Assembly: GCA_019638455.1 (NCBI GenBank)
Contig: JAHBTU010000002.1
Span: 964,501 to 1,028,500 of the forward strand
Length of the DNA: 64,000 bases
Origin: Saprospiraceae bacterium
GTDB lineage: Bacteria; Bacteroidota; Bacteroidia; Chitinophagales; Saprospiraceae
Reading direction: 5' to 3'
Under the pieces are notes generated by a model. The model searched no databases. It was not told where the DNA came from and was given only the letters and a program-made list of their open reading frames with translations. This document shows, in pieces, positions 8,654-15,592 of the stretch. Numbering within the stretch: position 1 is the first letter of the stretch; the number at the start of each line of letters is the position of its first letter. The position numbers and the translations under genes are program-made.

Positions 8654-8661
8654 CAAAGGTA
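8654..8661 (-). promoter_or_regulatory. Bacteroidota -7 box (TACCTTTG) of the DUF2911 gene
   Basis: Exact TAnnTTTG match, 48 nt upstream of the start codon. Confidence 0.5.
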
Positions 8662-8802
8662 CGATGCTTGTGGTCTATGGACTAAGTATTTCGAGAATTC
8701 CGTGACAGATTGTCGCGGTTGGTCACGATTGGCTGGGACAGTTTTGGGGTTGCATCTGCGAACGATGCTATTGGGAGCGATACTATCAAGGTAACAGTCT
8801 CG

Positions 8803-8810
8803 TACATTTG
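8803..8810 (+). promoter_or_regulatory. Bacteroidota -7 box (TACATTTG) of the acetyltransferase gene
   Basis: Matches TAnnTTTG, 47 nt upstream of the ElaA-like start codon. Confidence 0.4.
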
Positions 8811-8857
8811 CCCACCTGTCGAAATGATTCCATTACTTCTTTGTCATCCGATTTTTT

Positions 8858-9316
8858 ATGCTCGATTTTACTTGTTTGCCATTCGGCCTGCTCACGCCTT
8901 ATGAACTTTACGAAATCATGGCGTTGCGGCAAGAAGTGTTCGTGGTGGAGCAGCATTGCCCATATCTGGATGCCGACGGAAGAGACCTTGATTCGTGGCA
9001 TCTGATGGGGCGCAATCCGCAGCGGCAACTTGTTTGCTACACACGCTTGTTGCCCAAAGGACTGGCATATAAAGAATATGTGTCTATCGGGCGGGTGGTG
9101 TCGTCGCCTTTGGCTCGCGGCACGGGTGCGGGAAAGATGCTGATGCAGCGCAGTATCGAGATGTGCAGGCATTTGTTTGGCGATGGGCCGATAAAAATTG
9201 GGGCGCAGACTTATCTTGTCCGCTTCTACGAAGGTTTTGGTTTCCGCTCCATGGGGGAGGAATATCTGGAAGACGGCATCCCGCATACAAAGATGGTGTT
9301 GGAGGCTGGTGCATGA
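8858..9316 (+). CDS. GNAT acetyltransferase, ElaA family
   Basis: A 152-residue protein of the usual ElaA length. Family blocks are YELYEIMALRQEVFVVEQHCPY at the N-terminus (written here in part as LRQEVFVVEQHCPYLDADG) and the acetyl-CoA loop SSPLARGTGAGKMLM, then KIGAQTYLVRFYEGFGF near the end. ElaA-like GNAT enzymes acetylate small amines or protein N-termini using acetyl-CoA; the substrate here cannot be told. It is followed 69 bp later by a phosphoesterase gene in the same direction, possibly co-transcribed. Confidence 0.87.
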   Translation: MLDFTCLPFGLLTPYELYEIMALRQEVFVVEQHCPYLDADGRDLDSWHLMGRNPQRQLVCYTRLLPKGLAYKEYVSIGRVVSSPLARGTGAGKMLMQRSIEMCRHLFGDGPIKIGAQTYLVRFYEGFGFRSMGEEYLEDGIPHTKMVLEAGA

Positions 9317-9385
9317 GCGCACCGCTGCTGAATAAGTCACTTCCCATTCGCCAACGAGGCGGCCTGCTGCCCGCGTATCAACAAC

Positions 9386-10078
9386 ATGAAAAAATTCGCC
9401 ATTTCCGATATTCACGGCTGCCGCAAATCTTTTCTGGCCCTGCTTGACAAAATAGCTTTGTCAAAAGCCGACACGCTTTACCTGTTGGGCGATTATGTGG
9501 ACAGAGGCCCTGATTCCAAAGGGGTGTTGGATGCTATTTTTGACTTGCTCAAAGATGGATACCCCGTGCGTTGCTTGCGTGGCAACCACGAGGCCATACT
9601 CCTCCGCTCTTTGTACGACCTGACGGGGCTTGACAATTGGCTGCAAACGGACGGCAAAAAGACTTTGGACAGTTTTGCGGTGGAAGCCACACATCAAATA
9701 CCCGAATCGTATCTTGAGTTTTTGCGGGAAATGGACTATTTCATCGAAACAGACGGCTACATCCTCGTCCATGCCGGGCTGAACTTCAAACTTTTCGACC
9801 CGCTCGAAGACCAGCGCGACCTTTTGGTGATTCGACATTGGTACGGCGATATCCGCTACGACTGGTTGGGCGAGCGCATCATCTTGCACGGACACACGCC
9901 GCTAGCCCGCATGGGCATAGAGCAACAGCTGAACGAGTTGGCCGAAAAACAATACTTAGACCTTGATGGAGGTTGCGTTTATGCGGGAAGCGAGCGCCCG
10001 GAGCGGGCCGGTCAGGGAGTGCTATGTGCGTTTGACATGACCGACCGACGTTTGTATTTTCAAGAAAACATCGAGTGA
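9386..10078 (+). CDS. Calcineurin-like metallophosphoesterase (PrpA-type Ser/Thr phosphatase)
   Basis: A 230-residue cytoplasmic protein with the full PPP-type signature: DIHG (8-11), GDYVDRG (35-41), GNHE (66-69), and later HGHTP, which together hold the two-metal site. The C-terminus LDGGCVYAG is also typical of bacterial PrpA/PrpB or ApaH-like enzymes. It hydrolyses phosphoprotein phosphate or possibly a dinucleotide polyphosphate; sequence alone does not decide. It may be co-transcribed with the upstream acetyltransferase. Confidence 0.88.
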   Translation: MKKFAISDIHGCRKSFLALLDKIALSKADTLYLLGDYVDRGPDSKGVLDAIFDLLKDGYPVRCLRGNHEAILLRSLYDLTGLDNWLQTDGKKTLDSFAVEATHQIPESYLEFLREMDYFIETDGYILVHAGLNFKLFDPLEDQRDLLVIRHWYGDIRYDWLGERIILHGHTPLARMGIEQQLNELAEKQYLDLDGGCVYAGSERPERAGQGVLCAFDMTDRRLYFQENIE

Positions 10079-10325
10079 TGGGGCGTTTTTTATGCGAAAT
10101 ACAGGCGTTTTTTCTCTTTTCCTTCTAATTAGTTGTGTTTTAACTGTCAACTGATTAGCCTTTGAGCGTGGGTTAGTTGGGGCACCTGTTACTTTGTGTC
10201 AAGTTCAGGAACAAAAGACAGCGGTTTTTTCAAAGTTATGATTTACACCTCTGGCGCGTCGAGCATAAACCCCTCCCCTGAACCAGACGCGCAAAAGGGT
10301 GTAAAACTCCAAACCATGTAGCATT

Positions 10326-10796
10326 ATGATACCGATGCAAGTAGAGGAAACCCTCGCCACCCCCCAGTCCTTTCGTTTTACGGGTCAATCCGTCGTGACG
10401 ATTCAGGAACTTCCCACCACTGGTCCTTGGCCAGCCAATTTGGTTGACAACAAACTCATCCAGTGCGAACAGCCGGTGCGTTTCGGCTTCCAATGGACAG
10501 TCAGCGGTGTGTTGGTGCCCTTGCTGAGCAACTCCAACAGGTGGAAAGTGCAGCTGCACTTTGAAAAATGGGGCCCGCTTGAGTTTGACCTCGGTGCCAA
10601 CGGCACTACCTACGTCAACTTTGTGCCTGTCAGCGGACACACTTACAATGTGGTCATCACGCTGCCTGCCAACTCCATCCCAGAGGGCGTGTTTGAAGTC
10701 GTGGCCATCCTGCGTCTCTACGACCAACGCAATCAGCCCATCCCGGTGGCGGGTTTCGCCGAACTTGGCAAAATCGAATTCTACGAAGCAGCCTAA
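10326..10796 (+). CDS. Hypothetical protein, beta-rich, 156 residues
   Basis: I do not recognise the family. The protein has no signal peptide or membrane segment. It is rich in alternating hydrophobic residues (VRFGFQWTVSGVLVPLL, WKVQLHFEKWGPLEFDL, HTYNVVITLPANSIPEG, VFEVVAILRLYDQ), which suggests a beta-sandwich. Codon use looks like its neighbours and a strong intrinsic terminator follows immediately, both supporting a real gene. It sits at the left edge of an accessory-looking stretch next to another unknown gene, but the repeat element and terminator between them argue against one operon. Confidence 0.7.
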   Translation: MIPMQVEETLATPQSFRFTGQSVVTIQELPTTGPWPANLVDNKLIQCEQPVRFGFQWTVSGVLVPLLSNSNRWKVQLHFEKWGPLEFDLGANGTTYVNFVPVSGHTYNVVITLPANSIPEGVFEVVAILRLYDQRNQPIPVAGFAELGKIEFYEAA

Positions 10797-10821
10797 GCTG
10801 CCCGCTCGTAGGCGATTCGCT

Positions 10822-10859
10822 AAAAGCCGCTTCTTCCCCTCGGGGCTGGGGCGGCTTTT
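10822..10859 (+). terminator. Intrinsic terminator of the 156-residue hypothetical gene
   Basis: Stem AAAAGCCGC / GCGGCTTTT with a loop that itself can pair (CCCC with GGGG). It runs into TTTTCTTTTC. It starts 26 nt after the stop codon. Confidence 0.85.
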
Positions 10860-10873
10860 CTTTTCACCTATAA

Positions 10874-11037
10874 TAGGCTTGTTGCGGTGGAGGCCTTTGG
10901 CGAAGGGAAATCTCTTTTCCTGACTGGCTTCGCTAAATTTTTCGCCAAAAAAAAACGATTTCGACCGCAAAATTTGCCTTGCCAGTCGAAAAAATGACAA
11001 TTCCCTTCACTCAAAGCCTTCCACCGCAACAAGCCTA
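10874..11037. repeat. Palindromic MITE-like element, copy A
   Basis: About 164 bp with near-perfect terminal inverted repeats of almost 30 bp, beginning GGCTTGTTGCGGTGGAGG inside a flanking TA on each side. Internal arms also pair (GACTGGC / GCCAGTC), so the whole unit can fold into a long imperfect hairpin. A second copy lies in opposite orientation at 35520-35683. Short ORFs across it are incidental. It carries no transposase gene, so it would have to be moved in trans, if it moves. Confidence 0.8.
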
Positions 11038-11053
11038 ATAAAAACCGAACACC

Positions 11054-11848
11054 ATGAGTGCACATCACAAAGACAAAAGAACAAAAGAGCAGATAATCAA
11101 GCTGCTTGACAAAGCCCTTACACAAGAGGAGCATCTCCTAGAAAAAATAAAAAATCTGGAAGTTCAACTGGCCGACTGTCGCAAGAAAGCAGAAGACCCT
11201 CGTCATGAACTTACCGAAGGCGCACTCTCGGCCAGCAAGGTTTCTTTTCGCATTGACTACTACCGCACCGCAGAAAGTGGGCCGCTGAAAGGTATCATCG
11301 AACACCTTCCTTCCCGACACAACAGGCCCTTCGAAGGGGACGGCATTGATGCCATCAGTGTATTCATCTATCATTTTCTCAATGAAGACGTGGGAAATTC
11401 ACCCAAAAAAGCCAAGAACGTTGCTGAAAAAAAATCGGATTTGAACTTGCCCGAAGAAGCCGCAATAAAAACGCATACTGCCATGCCACACACAGAATCA
11501 ACCTCTGCGACATCTATCGAGATGGTAGATGCTTCCACCACTCCCGAAACGACCACTACGTTTGGGTCAAGTTTGATGCGTCGCCTGAAAGCCGAGTTTG
11601 AGGAAGAAGCCCAAAATGTTGAAACCAGCATAGAGGATAAGCCTCAGTACGTCGAAACGGCTACTTCGGGCATATCGCCGAGGGTGCGGCGACTTTTGGA
11701 ACTTTCCGCTACCGAGATAGTGACGGAAAACCCACGCATAAGACAAGCGATGCCCCCCCAAGAGGAAGATGAGCCAACAAATGTTGGCCAAGGCAGGCTG
11801 CTACAACGGTTGAGAAAGGAATATATGGAGAGCGTGAATCAGTTGTGA
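11054..11848 (+). CDS. Hypothetical protein with N-terminal coiled coil, 264 residues
   Basis: I do not recognise the family. Residues 8-48 form a charged heptad region (KEQIIKLLDKALTQEEHLLE) likely to be a coiled coil. Residues 62-110 look like a compact alpha/beta domain (VSFRIDYYRTAESGPLKGII). From 111 on, the chain is low-complexity, rich in Thr, Ser, Glu and Pro, and holds three short basic motifs: MRRLKAEFEEE near 175, VRRLLELSA near 211 and LQRLRKEYME near 250. No export signal. It starts 16 nt after the palindromic element. The 3' end overlaps the convergent zinc-ribbon-like gene by 10 bp. Confidence 0.65.
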   Translation: MSAHHKDKRTKEQIIKLLDKALTQEEHLLEKIKNLEVQLADCRKKAEDPRHELTEGALSASKVSFRIDYYRTAESGPLKGIIEHLPSRHNRPFEGDGIDAISVFIYHFLNEDVGNSPKKAKNVAEKKSDLNLPEEAAIKTHTAMPHTESTSATSIEMVDASTTPETTTTFGSSLMRRLKAEFEEEAQNVETSIEDKPQYVETATSGISPRVRRLLELSATEIVTENPRIRQAMPPQEEDEPTNVGQGRLLQRLRKEYMESVNQL

Positions 11849-12075
11849 TGGACCACTCTTCGCAAACCCTCCAAGTTTTGCTCACGGGTACTCATGCCTA
11901 TGTGCTGTGCCGTTGAGCGGCCTCGGCGCACGTTCATTTCGCCCGTTTTCCAGTTGAGCCGGCGTTCGTAATCCTTACAGTGCGGACAACGCCAAGTAAT
12001 CCACTCGCCATCGCGGTGGCTGGTGCATTCGTGTATGTCGGAGGGAAGACCCTCGACGTGCAATAATTCGCTCAT
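11839..12075 (-). CDS. Small zinc-ribbon-like protein, 78 residues
   Basis: A short protein with Cys-x3-His (ECTSHRDGEW) followed by WRCPHCKDYERRLNWKTGEM, which gives a plausible Cys/His metal site, and a basic C-terminus. I recall similar small proteins in related Bacteroidota but cannot name the family. It overlaps the end of the convergent hypothetical gene by 10 bp. The IS630 element was inserted 195 bp upstream of its start codon. Coding status rests on codon appearance and the orderly CPxC motif. Confidence 0.55.
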   Translation of the reverse strand: MSELLHVEGLPSDIHECTSHRDGEWITWRCPHCKDYERRLNWKTGEMNVRRGRSTAQHIGMSTREQNLEGLRRVVHHN

Positions 12076-12303
12076 TAATAAAAAAGCGCTTCAAGATGAA
12101 AAGATGCAGCTTATGAGGTGAGCTTCCAACGATTTGAGGATTAGAGGTCGAAAAAGATGCAAAAAAGCAAACAAAAACCACTCCATGTGTTGACGAAGGC
12201 TACTTTTTTAACATTAAATCGGCGAAACAGTTCGAGAGCAGCTCGGAACGCCAACAAGAAGAGGGGATTATAGCCCCGTGCATTTTTAAAGGAACAAAGG
12301 GCG

Positions 12304-12311
12304 TATCTTTG
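12304..12311 (+). promoter_or_regulatory. -7 box (TATCTTTG) driving the transposase
   Basis: TAnnTTTG match inside the element, 13 nt before the transposase ATG. Confidence 0.45.
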
Positions 12312-12324
12312 CTTCATTTTGAGC

Positions 12325-12795
12325 ATGAAAAAACGTTTGAGTTCAGTTTCGTATGAAGGGATGCGCCTGCGAGCGGTAGAGATGTTCCGTTCAGGTAAGA
12401 ACCGCCAAGACATCATGTCCAGTTTGGGGATACCCAAATCAACGTTGTCACGATGGCTTGCGCGATACGATGCAGACAATCCTGCTTGGTACAAGAGCCT
12501 TCCGCCGGGCGGAACCCAGAGCAAATTAGGAACCGAAGACCTGCGGCGCCTGGTGGAAGAATTGAACAAGGGTTGTACAGCGCAGGGATTTGAAGGGGAA
12601 ATATGGACGCGGGGTCGCGTTGGTGTTGTGATTGAGCGACTTTTTGGGGTAAAGTATGACCCATCCCATGTGGGGCGGTTGCTGAAAAAGGTCGGATGGT
12701 CGCTGCAACGGCCTTCCAAACAGGCTCGCCAGCGTTCGGAAGAGCGGGTGCAGAAGTGGTATGCAGAGGACATAGGTCGCATTAAAAAAAAGTGA
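12325..12795 (+). CDS. IS630 transposase, N-terminal frame (DNA-binding part)
   Basis: A 156-residue frame starting MKKRLSSVSYEGMRLRAVEM. It holds two helix-turn-helix regions: residues about 10-45 (RSGKNRQDIMSSLGIPKST then LSRWLARYD) and a winged-helix-like part with YDPSHVGRLLKKVGWSLQRP. It ends at a run of eight A followed by GTGA. The DDE catalytic half continues in the +1 frame. Deleting one A, or a +1/-2 shift at the A run, would fuse the two halves. This may be transcriptional slippage or ribosomal frameshifting, as seen in other two-frame IS elements, or an inactivating mutation. Confidence 0.85.
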   Translation: MKKRLSSVSYEGMRLRAVEMFRSGKNRQDIMSSLGIPKSTLSRWLARYDADNPAWYKSLPPGGTQSKLGTEDLRRLVEELNKGCTAQGFEGEIWTRGRVGVVIERLFGVKYDPSHVGRLLKKVGWSLQRPSKQARQRSEERVQKWYAEDIGRIKKK

Positions 12796-12811
12796 AGCGG
12801 AAAACCGCGTA

Positions 12812-13336
12812 TTGTTTCATGCCGATGAGTGTGGGGTTTGCTTGCTGCCCTTTTGCGCCAAAACTTGGGCCCCCAAGGGCCAGACTCCGGTGCTTCAAGA
12901 ATTCAAAAGCCGCGAGCATCTGAATCTGTTCGGCATGATTTCAACCCGGGGTGATTTGTGCTGGCAAATCCAACGCCTCCCTTTCAAGGCTGAAGATTTT
13001 GAGGAGTTTTTCACTTGGTTGAGCACCGAAGAACTGACGAACACCAAAATGCTGGTCGTATGGGATGGTGCTTCAATTCATAAGGGTCAGCCGGTAAAAG
13101 ATTTTTTGCAACACAACCCCGGTATAATACACCTCGAAGCACTACCACCTTATTGCCCACAACTAAATGCCATAGAATTACTTTGGGATTACCTCAAGTG
13201 CCACAAACTCAAAAACCGGATTTTTCTCAATTTGGACGATTTGCAAACTGCCGTAGAATATGCACTTCACGAAATCGCTGATGACCCCGAACTCATCCGC
13301 TCTTTTTTCACTAAATCATCCGTCTCGTTCCTTTAA
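12812..13336 (+). CDS. IS630 transposase, C-terminal frame (DDE domain)
   Basis: This frame holds the RNase-H-like DDE transposase domain. The first Asp is in FHADECGV, the second in VVWDGASIHKG and the Glu in PQLNAIELLWDYLK, preceded by the family motif LPPYCPQLN. The frame is open back to the A8 run at 12784-12791, so it reads as a continuation of the upstream half rather than as an independent gene; the TTG at 12812 is only nominal. All three catalytic residues are present, so a frameshift product could be active. The stop codon is within the right terminal repeat. Confidence 0.85.
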   Translation: MFHADECGVCLLPFCAKTWAPKGQTPVLQEFKSREHLNLFGMISTRGDLCWQIQRLPFKAEDFEEFFTWLSTEELTNTKMLVVWDGASIHKGQPVKDFLQHNPGIIHLEALPPYCPQLNAIELLWDYLKCHKLKNRIFLNLDDLQTAVEYALHEIADDPELIRSFFTKSSVSFL

Positions 13337-13351
13337 ATATGCACGGGGCTA

Positions 13352-13674
13352 TAAGAATTAAATTTCGATTAAATTAAGTTCGGATGTAATTTTTGTGCGC
13401 AAAAAAAGGTTCTTTTGCTAACGTGAAAACAGAAACATTGAACACTCTGCGTCACAGAGTTCATTTGAGCGGAAATTTTGCCAAGCCCCCTTTTAATCCC
13501 CCACTCCAAGCCCGCCTCATCCAAGTCGGCTTCCGCAATCGCTCTCTCCTGCTAATCTAAACAAGCAAGCGACCAAGATCACAAAACAGGTATTCTGAAA
13601 AAAAAACCACAAGTTGAAATCATGTGCAAACATGATAGGCATTAATATTCTTCCATCAACCAAACTCAAGCCCT
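13352..13674. other. Gene-free stretch right of the IS element
   Basis: About 320 bp with no convincing coding sequence. It contains one short hairpin (GAAC-CTCTG / CAGAGTTC, about 13439-13461). No TAnnTTTG box is evident before the regulator gene at its right end. Confidence 0.6.
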
Positions 13675-14973
13675 ATGGCGAATACCAAAGTATTGCTTTG
13701 TGGCAACCACGCCCCCCTCTTGCAGATGTTGCGCAACACAAGCAACATACCTGTTGAACAAGCCGCCAACGACAGCGAGTGCCAGTCTTTCCTGCAAATG
13801 AGCGAGGTAGGGATGGTGGTCGTGATTCATGTGCCGGGTAGCGACGGCTTCTCCACACTGCGCAATTGCAAACGCAGCAACCCTAACGTACCTGTCATCG
13901 TAGCCACGTCCGATTATTCTGGCCCAACCACCCGCCTCCTCCTAAAATCCGGCGCAGAGGATGTGCTTGGATTGCCTGTCAAAAGCGACGATATCCTTGC
14001 GTGCTACGAGGCATATCTGCCCGGCTATCGGCTCAAGCCATCGGCAAGGAAAAACGGAAAGTCCAATCATGCGGCGGGCAAGGCGCTGTTGGCGGCAGTA
14101 GCCCCCGGTATGGTGGTCGCTGGCGTTGACATGGCACAGCTGCCCACCGCTCCCGATGCCTTTTTGCCCACAACGGGTCAGGACACCGAATACGCATATC
14201 GAGGGCTGGAGCTCTTCTTTTTCGGCTCATTCGGGGTGCTGTACAATGGCCGCCGGATAGAGTTTACCAATCAGGCCAAACACCTCTTTGCCTATTTGGC
14301 CTACAATCACCCTCGCGCACTTTCACGCGACCACTTGGCTCGTACTTTTTGGCCCGACAAGTATGAGAGCATGCCCGAATTTGCTCGCAAGAGCCTCAAT
14401 GTGGAACTTTGCCACATCCGCCGCACCTTGCGAGACCAAGCAGGCGTGGAGCAGGATATTTTGGTTTTTGAAAAAAATGCGTACCGCCTGCGACTCGAAC
14501 GCTCCCCAGAATCGGACGTGCTAACCTTTAAAGCATTGCACCAAAAAATTCAGGAATACTTGCGGAAAGAAGGGGAAGCGCCCGATGCGTTGCTTCAAGA
14601 TGCCATCAAGACTTACAAGGGCAATTTCCTCGACGATTTCCCAGCAGACACTTTTGGCTGGGTCGAATTCGAGCGCCAGCATCTAAGCTCCGTGTTCGAG
14701 CAAATAGCCGACCTGTATAGCGCCCAGTTGTGCGCCAAAAACGACTACTGGAAGGCCATAGCCGTATGCAACGAGATACTTGGCCGCGATGCACGCATGG
14801 AAATAATCCACCGCAGAGCCATGCAATGCTACGCCAACCTCGGCATGGCACACAAGGTGGAAGCACAATACAACCTGTGCTGCAAAATGATGGAGCAGGA
14901 GTTCCAATCGAAGCCCTCACCGGAAACGATTCAACTGTACGAAGAAATCAAGAACAAAGGCAAAGCAGCGTGA
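13675..14973 (+). CDS. SARP-type transcriptional regulator with degenerate receiver domain
   Basis: 432 residues in three parts, the COG3947 arrangement. Residues 1-115 have a receiver (CheY-like) fold pattern, 178-272 an OmpR-type winged helix (ELFFFGSFGVLYNGRRIEF, then LARTFWPDKY and RKSLNVELCHIRRTLRD), and about 281-428 a helical BTAD/TPR domain. The receiver lacks the usual acidic pair (VLLCGNH at the first strand). Where the phospho-acceptor Asp is expected, before VPGSDGF, it has Val50 and His52, so ordinary phosphorylation is unlikely. It probably acts as a DNA-binding regulator through another signal. No histidine kinase is adjacent; the V8-like protease lies 620 bp downstream. Confidence 0.85.
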   Translation: MANTKVLLCGNHAPLLQMLRNTSNIPVEQAANDSECQSFLQMSEVGMVVVIHVPGSDGFSTLRNCKRSNPNVPVIVATSDYSGPTTRLLLKSGAEDVLGLPVKSDDILACYEAYLPGYRLKPSARKNGKSNHAAGKALLAAVAPGMVVAGVDMAQLPTAPDAFLPTTGQDTEYAYRGLELFFFGSFGVLYNGRRIEFTNQAKHLFAYLAYNHPRALSRDHLARTFWPDKYESMPEFARKSLNVELCHIRRTLRDQAGVEQDILVFEKNAYRLRLERSPESDVLTFKALHQKIQEYLRKEGEAPDALLQDAIKTYKGNFLDDFPADTFGWVEFERQHLSSVFEQIADLYSAQLCAKNDYWKAIAVCNEILGRDARMEIIHRRAMQCYANLGMAHKVEAQYNLCCKMMEQEFQSKPSPETIQLYEEIKNKGKAA

Positions 14974-15022
14974 CGAAGGTCAGCATCTGACTTTGATTCG
15001 TCAAAATTCCTCAGTAGTGGGT

Positions 15023-15059
15023 CTATGGGATGCATTGAAAAGTCAATGACATCCCATAG
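15023..15059 (+). terminator. Long hairpin after the SARP regulator gene
   Basis: Stem CTATGGGATG / CATCCCATAG, one bulged A, then CATTGA / TCAATG with an AAAG loop. There is no T tract, so it is not a classical terminator. Its place 50 nt past the stop suggests transcript-end protection or termination. Confidence 0.45.
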
Positions 15060-15087
15060 TCACGTTCAGACAAAGGATATATCTATT

Positions 15088-15185
15088 GGTGAATTAGAGG
15101 TTGACACGCTAAGTTTTTGCTGATGTTCAGGCATCTCTTCGGGCGGTGATTTCAAATCACCGCCTGAATGACACACGTTTTCAGC
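15088..15185 (-). repeat. Imperfect palindromic repeat, uninterrupted copy
   Basis: The core is a 14-bp stem around 15138-15168 (GGCGGTGATT / AATCACCGCC, loop TCA). The reverse complement of this region matches the element at 35231-35440, including the CTGAAAAC side and the GCCTGAACA side. That copy carries a 94-bp insertion which is missing here. Confidence 0.65.
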
Positions 15186-15248
15186 TCCCCCCAGGTTCAC
15201 ATACATTATGAAAAAAATCCCGTTTAAACAACTCAAAACCGCACACCA

Positions 15249-15428
15249 ATGGAAAAGGCAAAAACCCGCCAGCAAATCGCCATCGAATATGGCATCAGCC
15301 CCAAGACACTGGGGCGCTGGCTCAAAAAAGCCAACATACAACTGCCCGCCCGCGACCTGATACCGCCGGCATTGCTCGGAGAGATATACGCCCGGTTCGG
15401 CCGTCCGGTCGTGACCAATGGCGGCTGA
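15249..15428 (+). CDS. Small helix-turn-helix protein, 59 residues
   Basis: A short gene beginning MEKAKTRQQIAIEYGISPK and then TLGRWLKKANIQLPAR. It is a clean helix-turn-helix (helix RQQIAIEYG, turn ISPK, recognition helix TLGRWLKKA) with a short C-terminal segment LIPPALLGEIYARFGRP. It resembles the small HTH proteins of Bacteroidota that look like the DNA-binding half of a resolvase or transposase. It sits just before the V8-like protease gene, same strand. Either a small regulator or a remnant of a mobile-element protein; the intact frame and ATG favour a gene. Confidence 0.65.
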   Translation: MEKAKTRQQIAIEYGISPKTLGRWLKKANIQLPARDLIPPALLGEIYARFGRPVVTNGG

Positions 15429-15592
15429 AGAAGGCCAATCGTGTCCGTTGCAATCCATGAGGCCTCACCCCCAAATTTGTGTCACGCAACGAGGCTTTTT
15501 TCGCCGCTTGCGTGCTCAATCATCAGGGCAGGTTGATGGTCGCACTACCCTTCGTGTTAGCAAGGGTGTTTCTCCAATTTTTTCCAACAATC

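Larger units (their letters stand above)
12271..13351 (+). mobile_element. IS630-family insertion sequence, 1081 bp
   Basis: A complete element bounded by 25-bp inverted repeats (left 12271-12295, right 13327-13351, one mismatch; outer end TAGCCCCGTGCA). It is flanked on both sides by TA (12269-12270 and 13352-13353), the target dinucleotide duplicated by IS630/Tc1-mariner elements. It encodes one transposase split over two frames. The termination codon of the second frame lies inside the right repeat. It is inserted between genes. No other copy is in the window. Confidence 0.92.

Noticed and set aside
10236..11000. A 254-codon minus-strand frame resembling a frame at 35557-35910
   Set aside because: The shared part is exactly the palindromic element and the rest is antisense to the 156-residue gene. 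The similarity reflects the DNA repeat, not a protein.
12319..12324. Upstream TTG as start of the IS630 transposase
   Set aside because: An ATG two codons later has the better position after the -7 box, and nothing in the extra two residues looks conserved.
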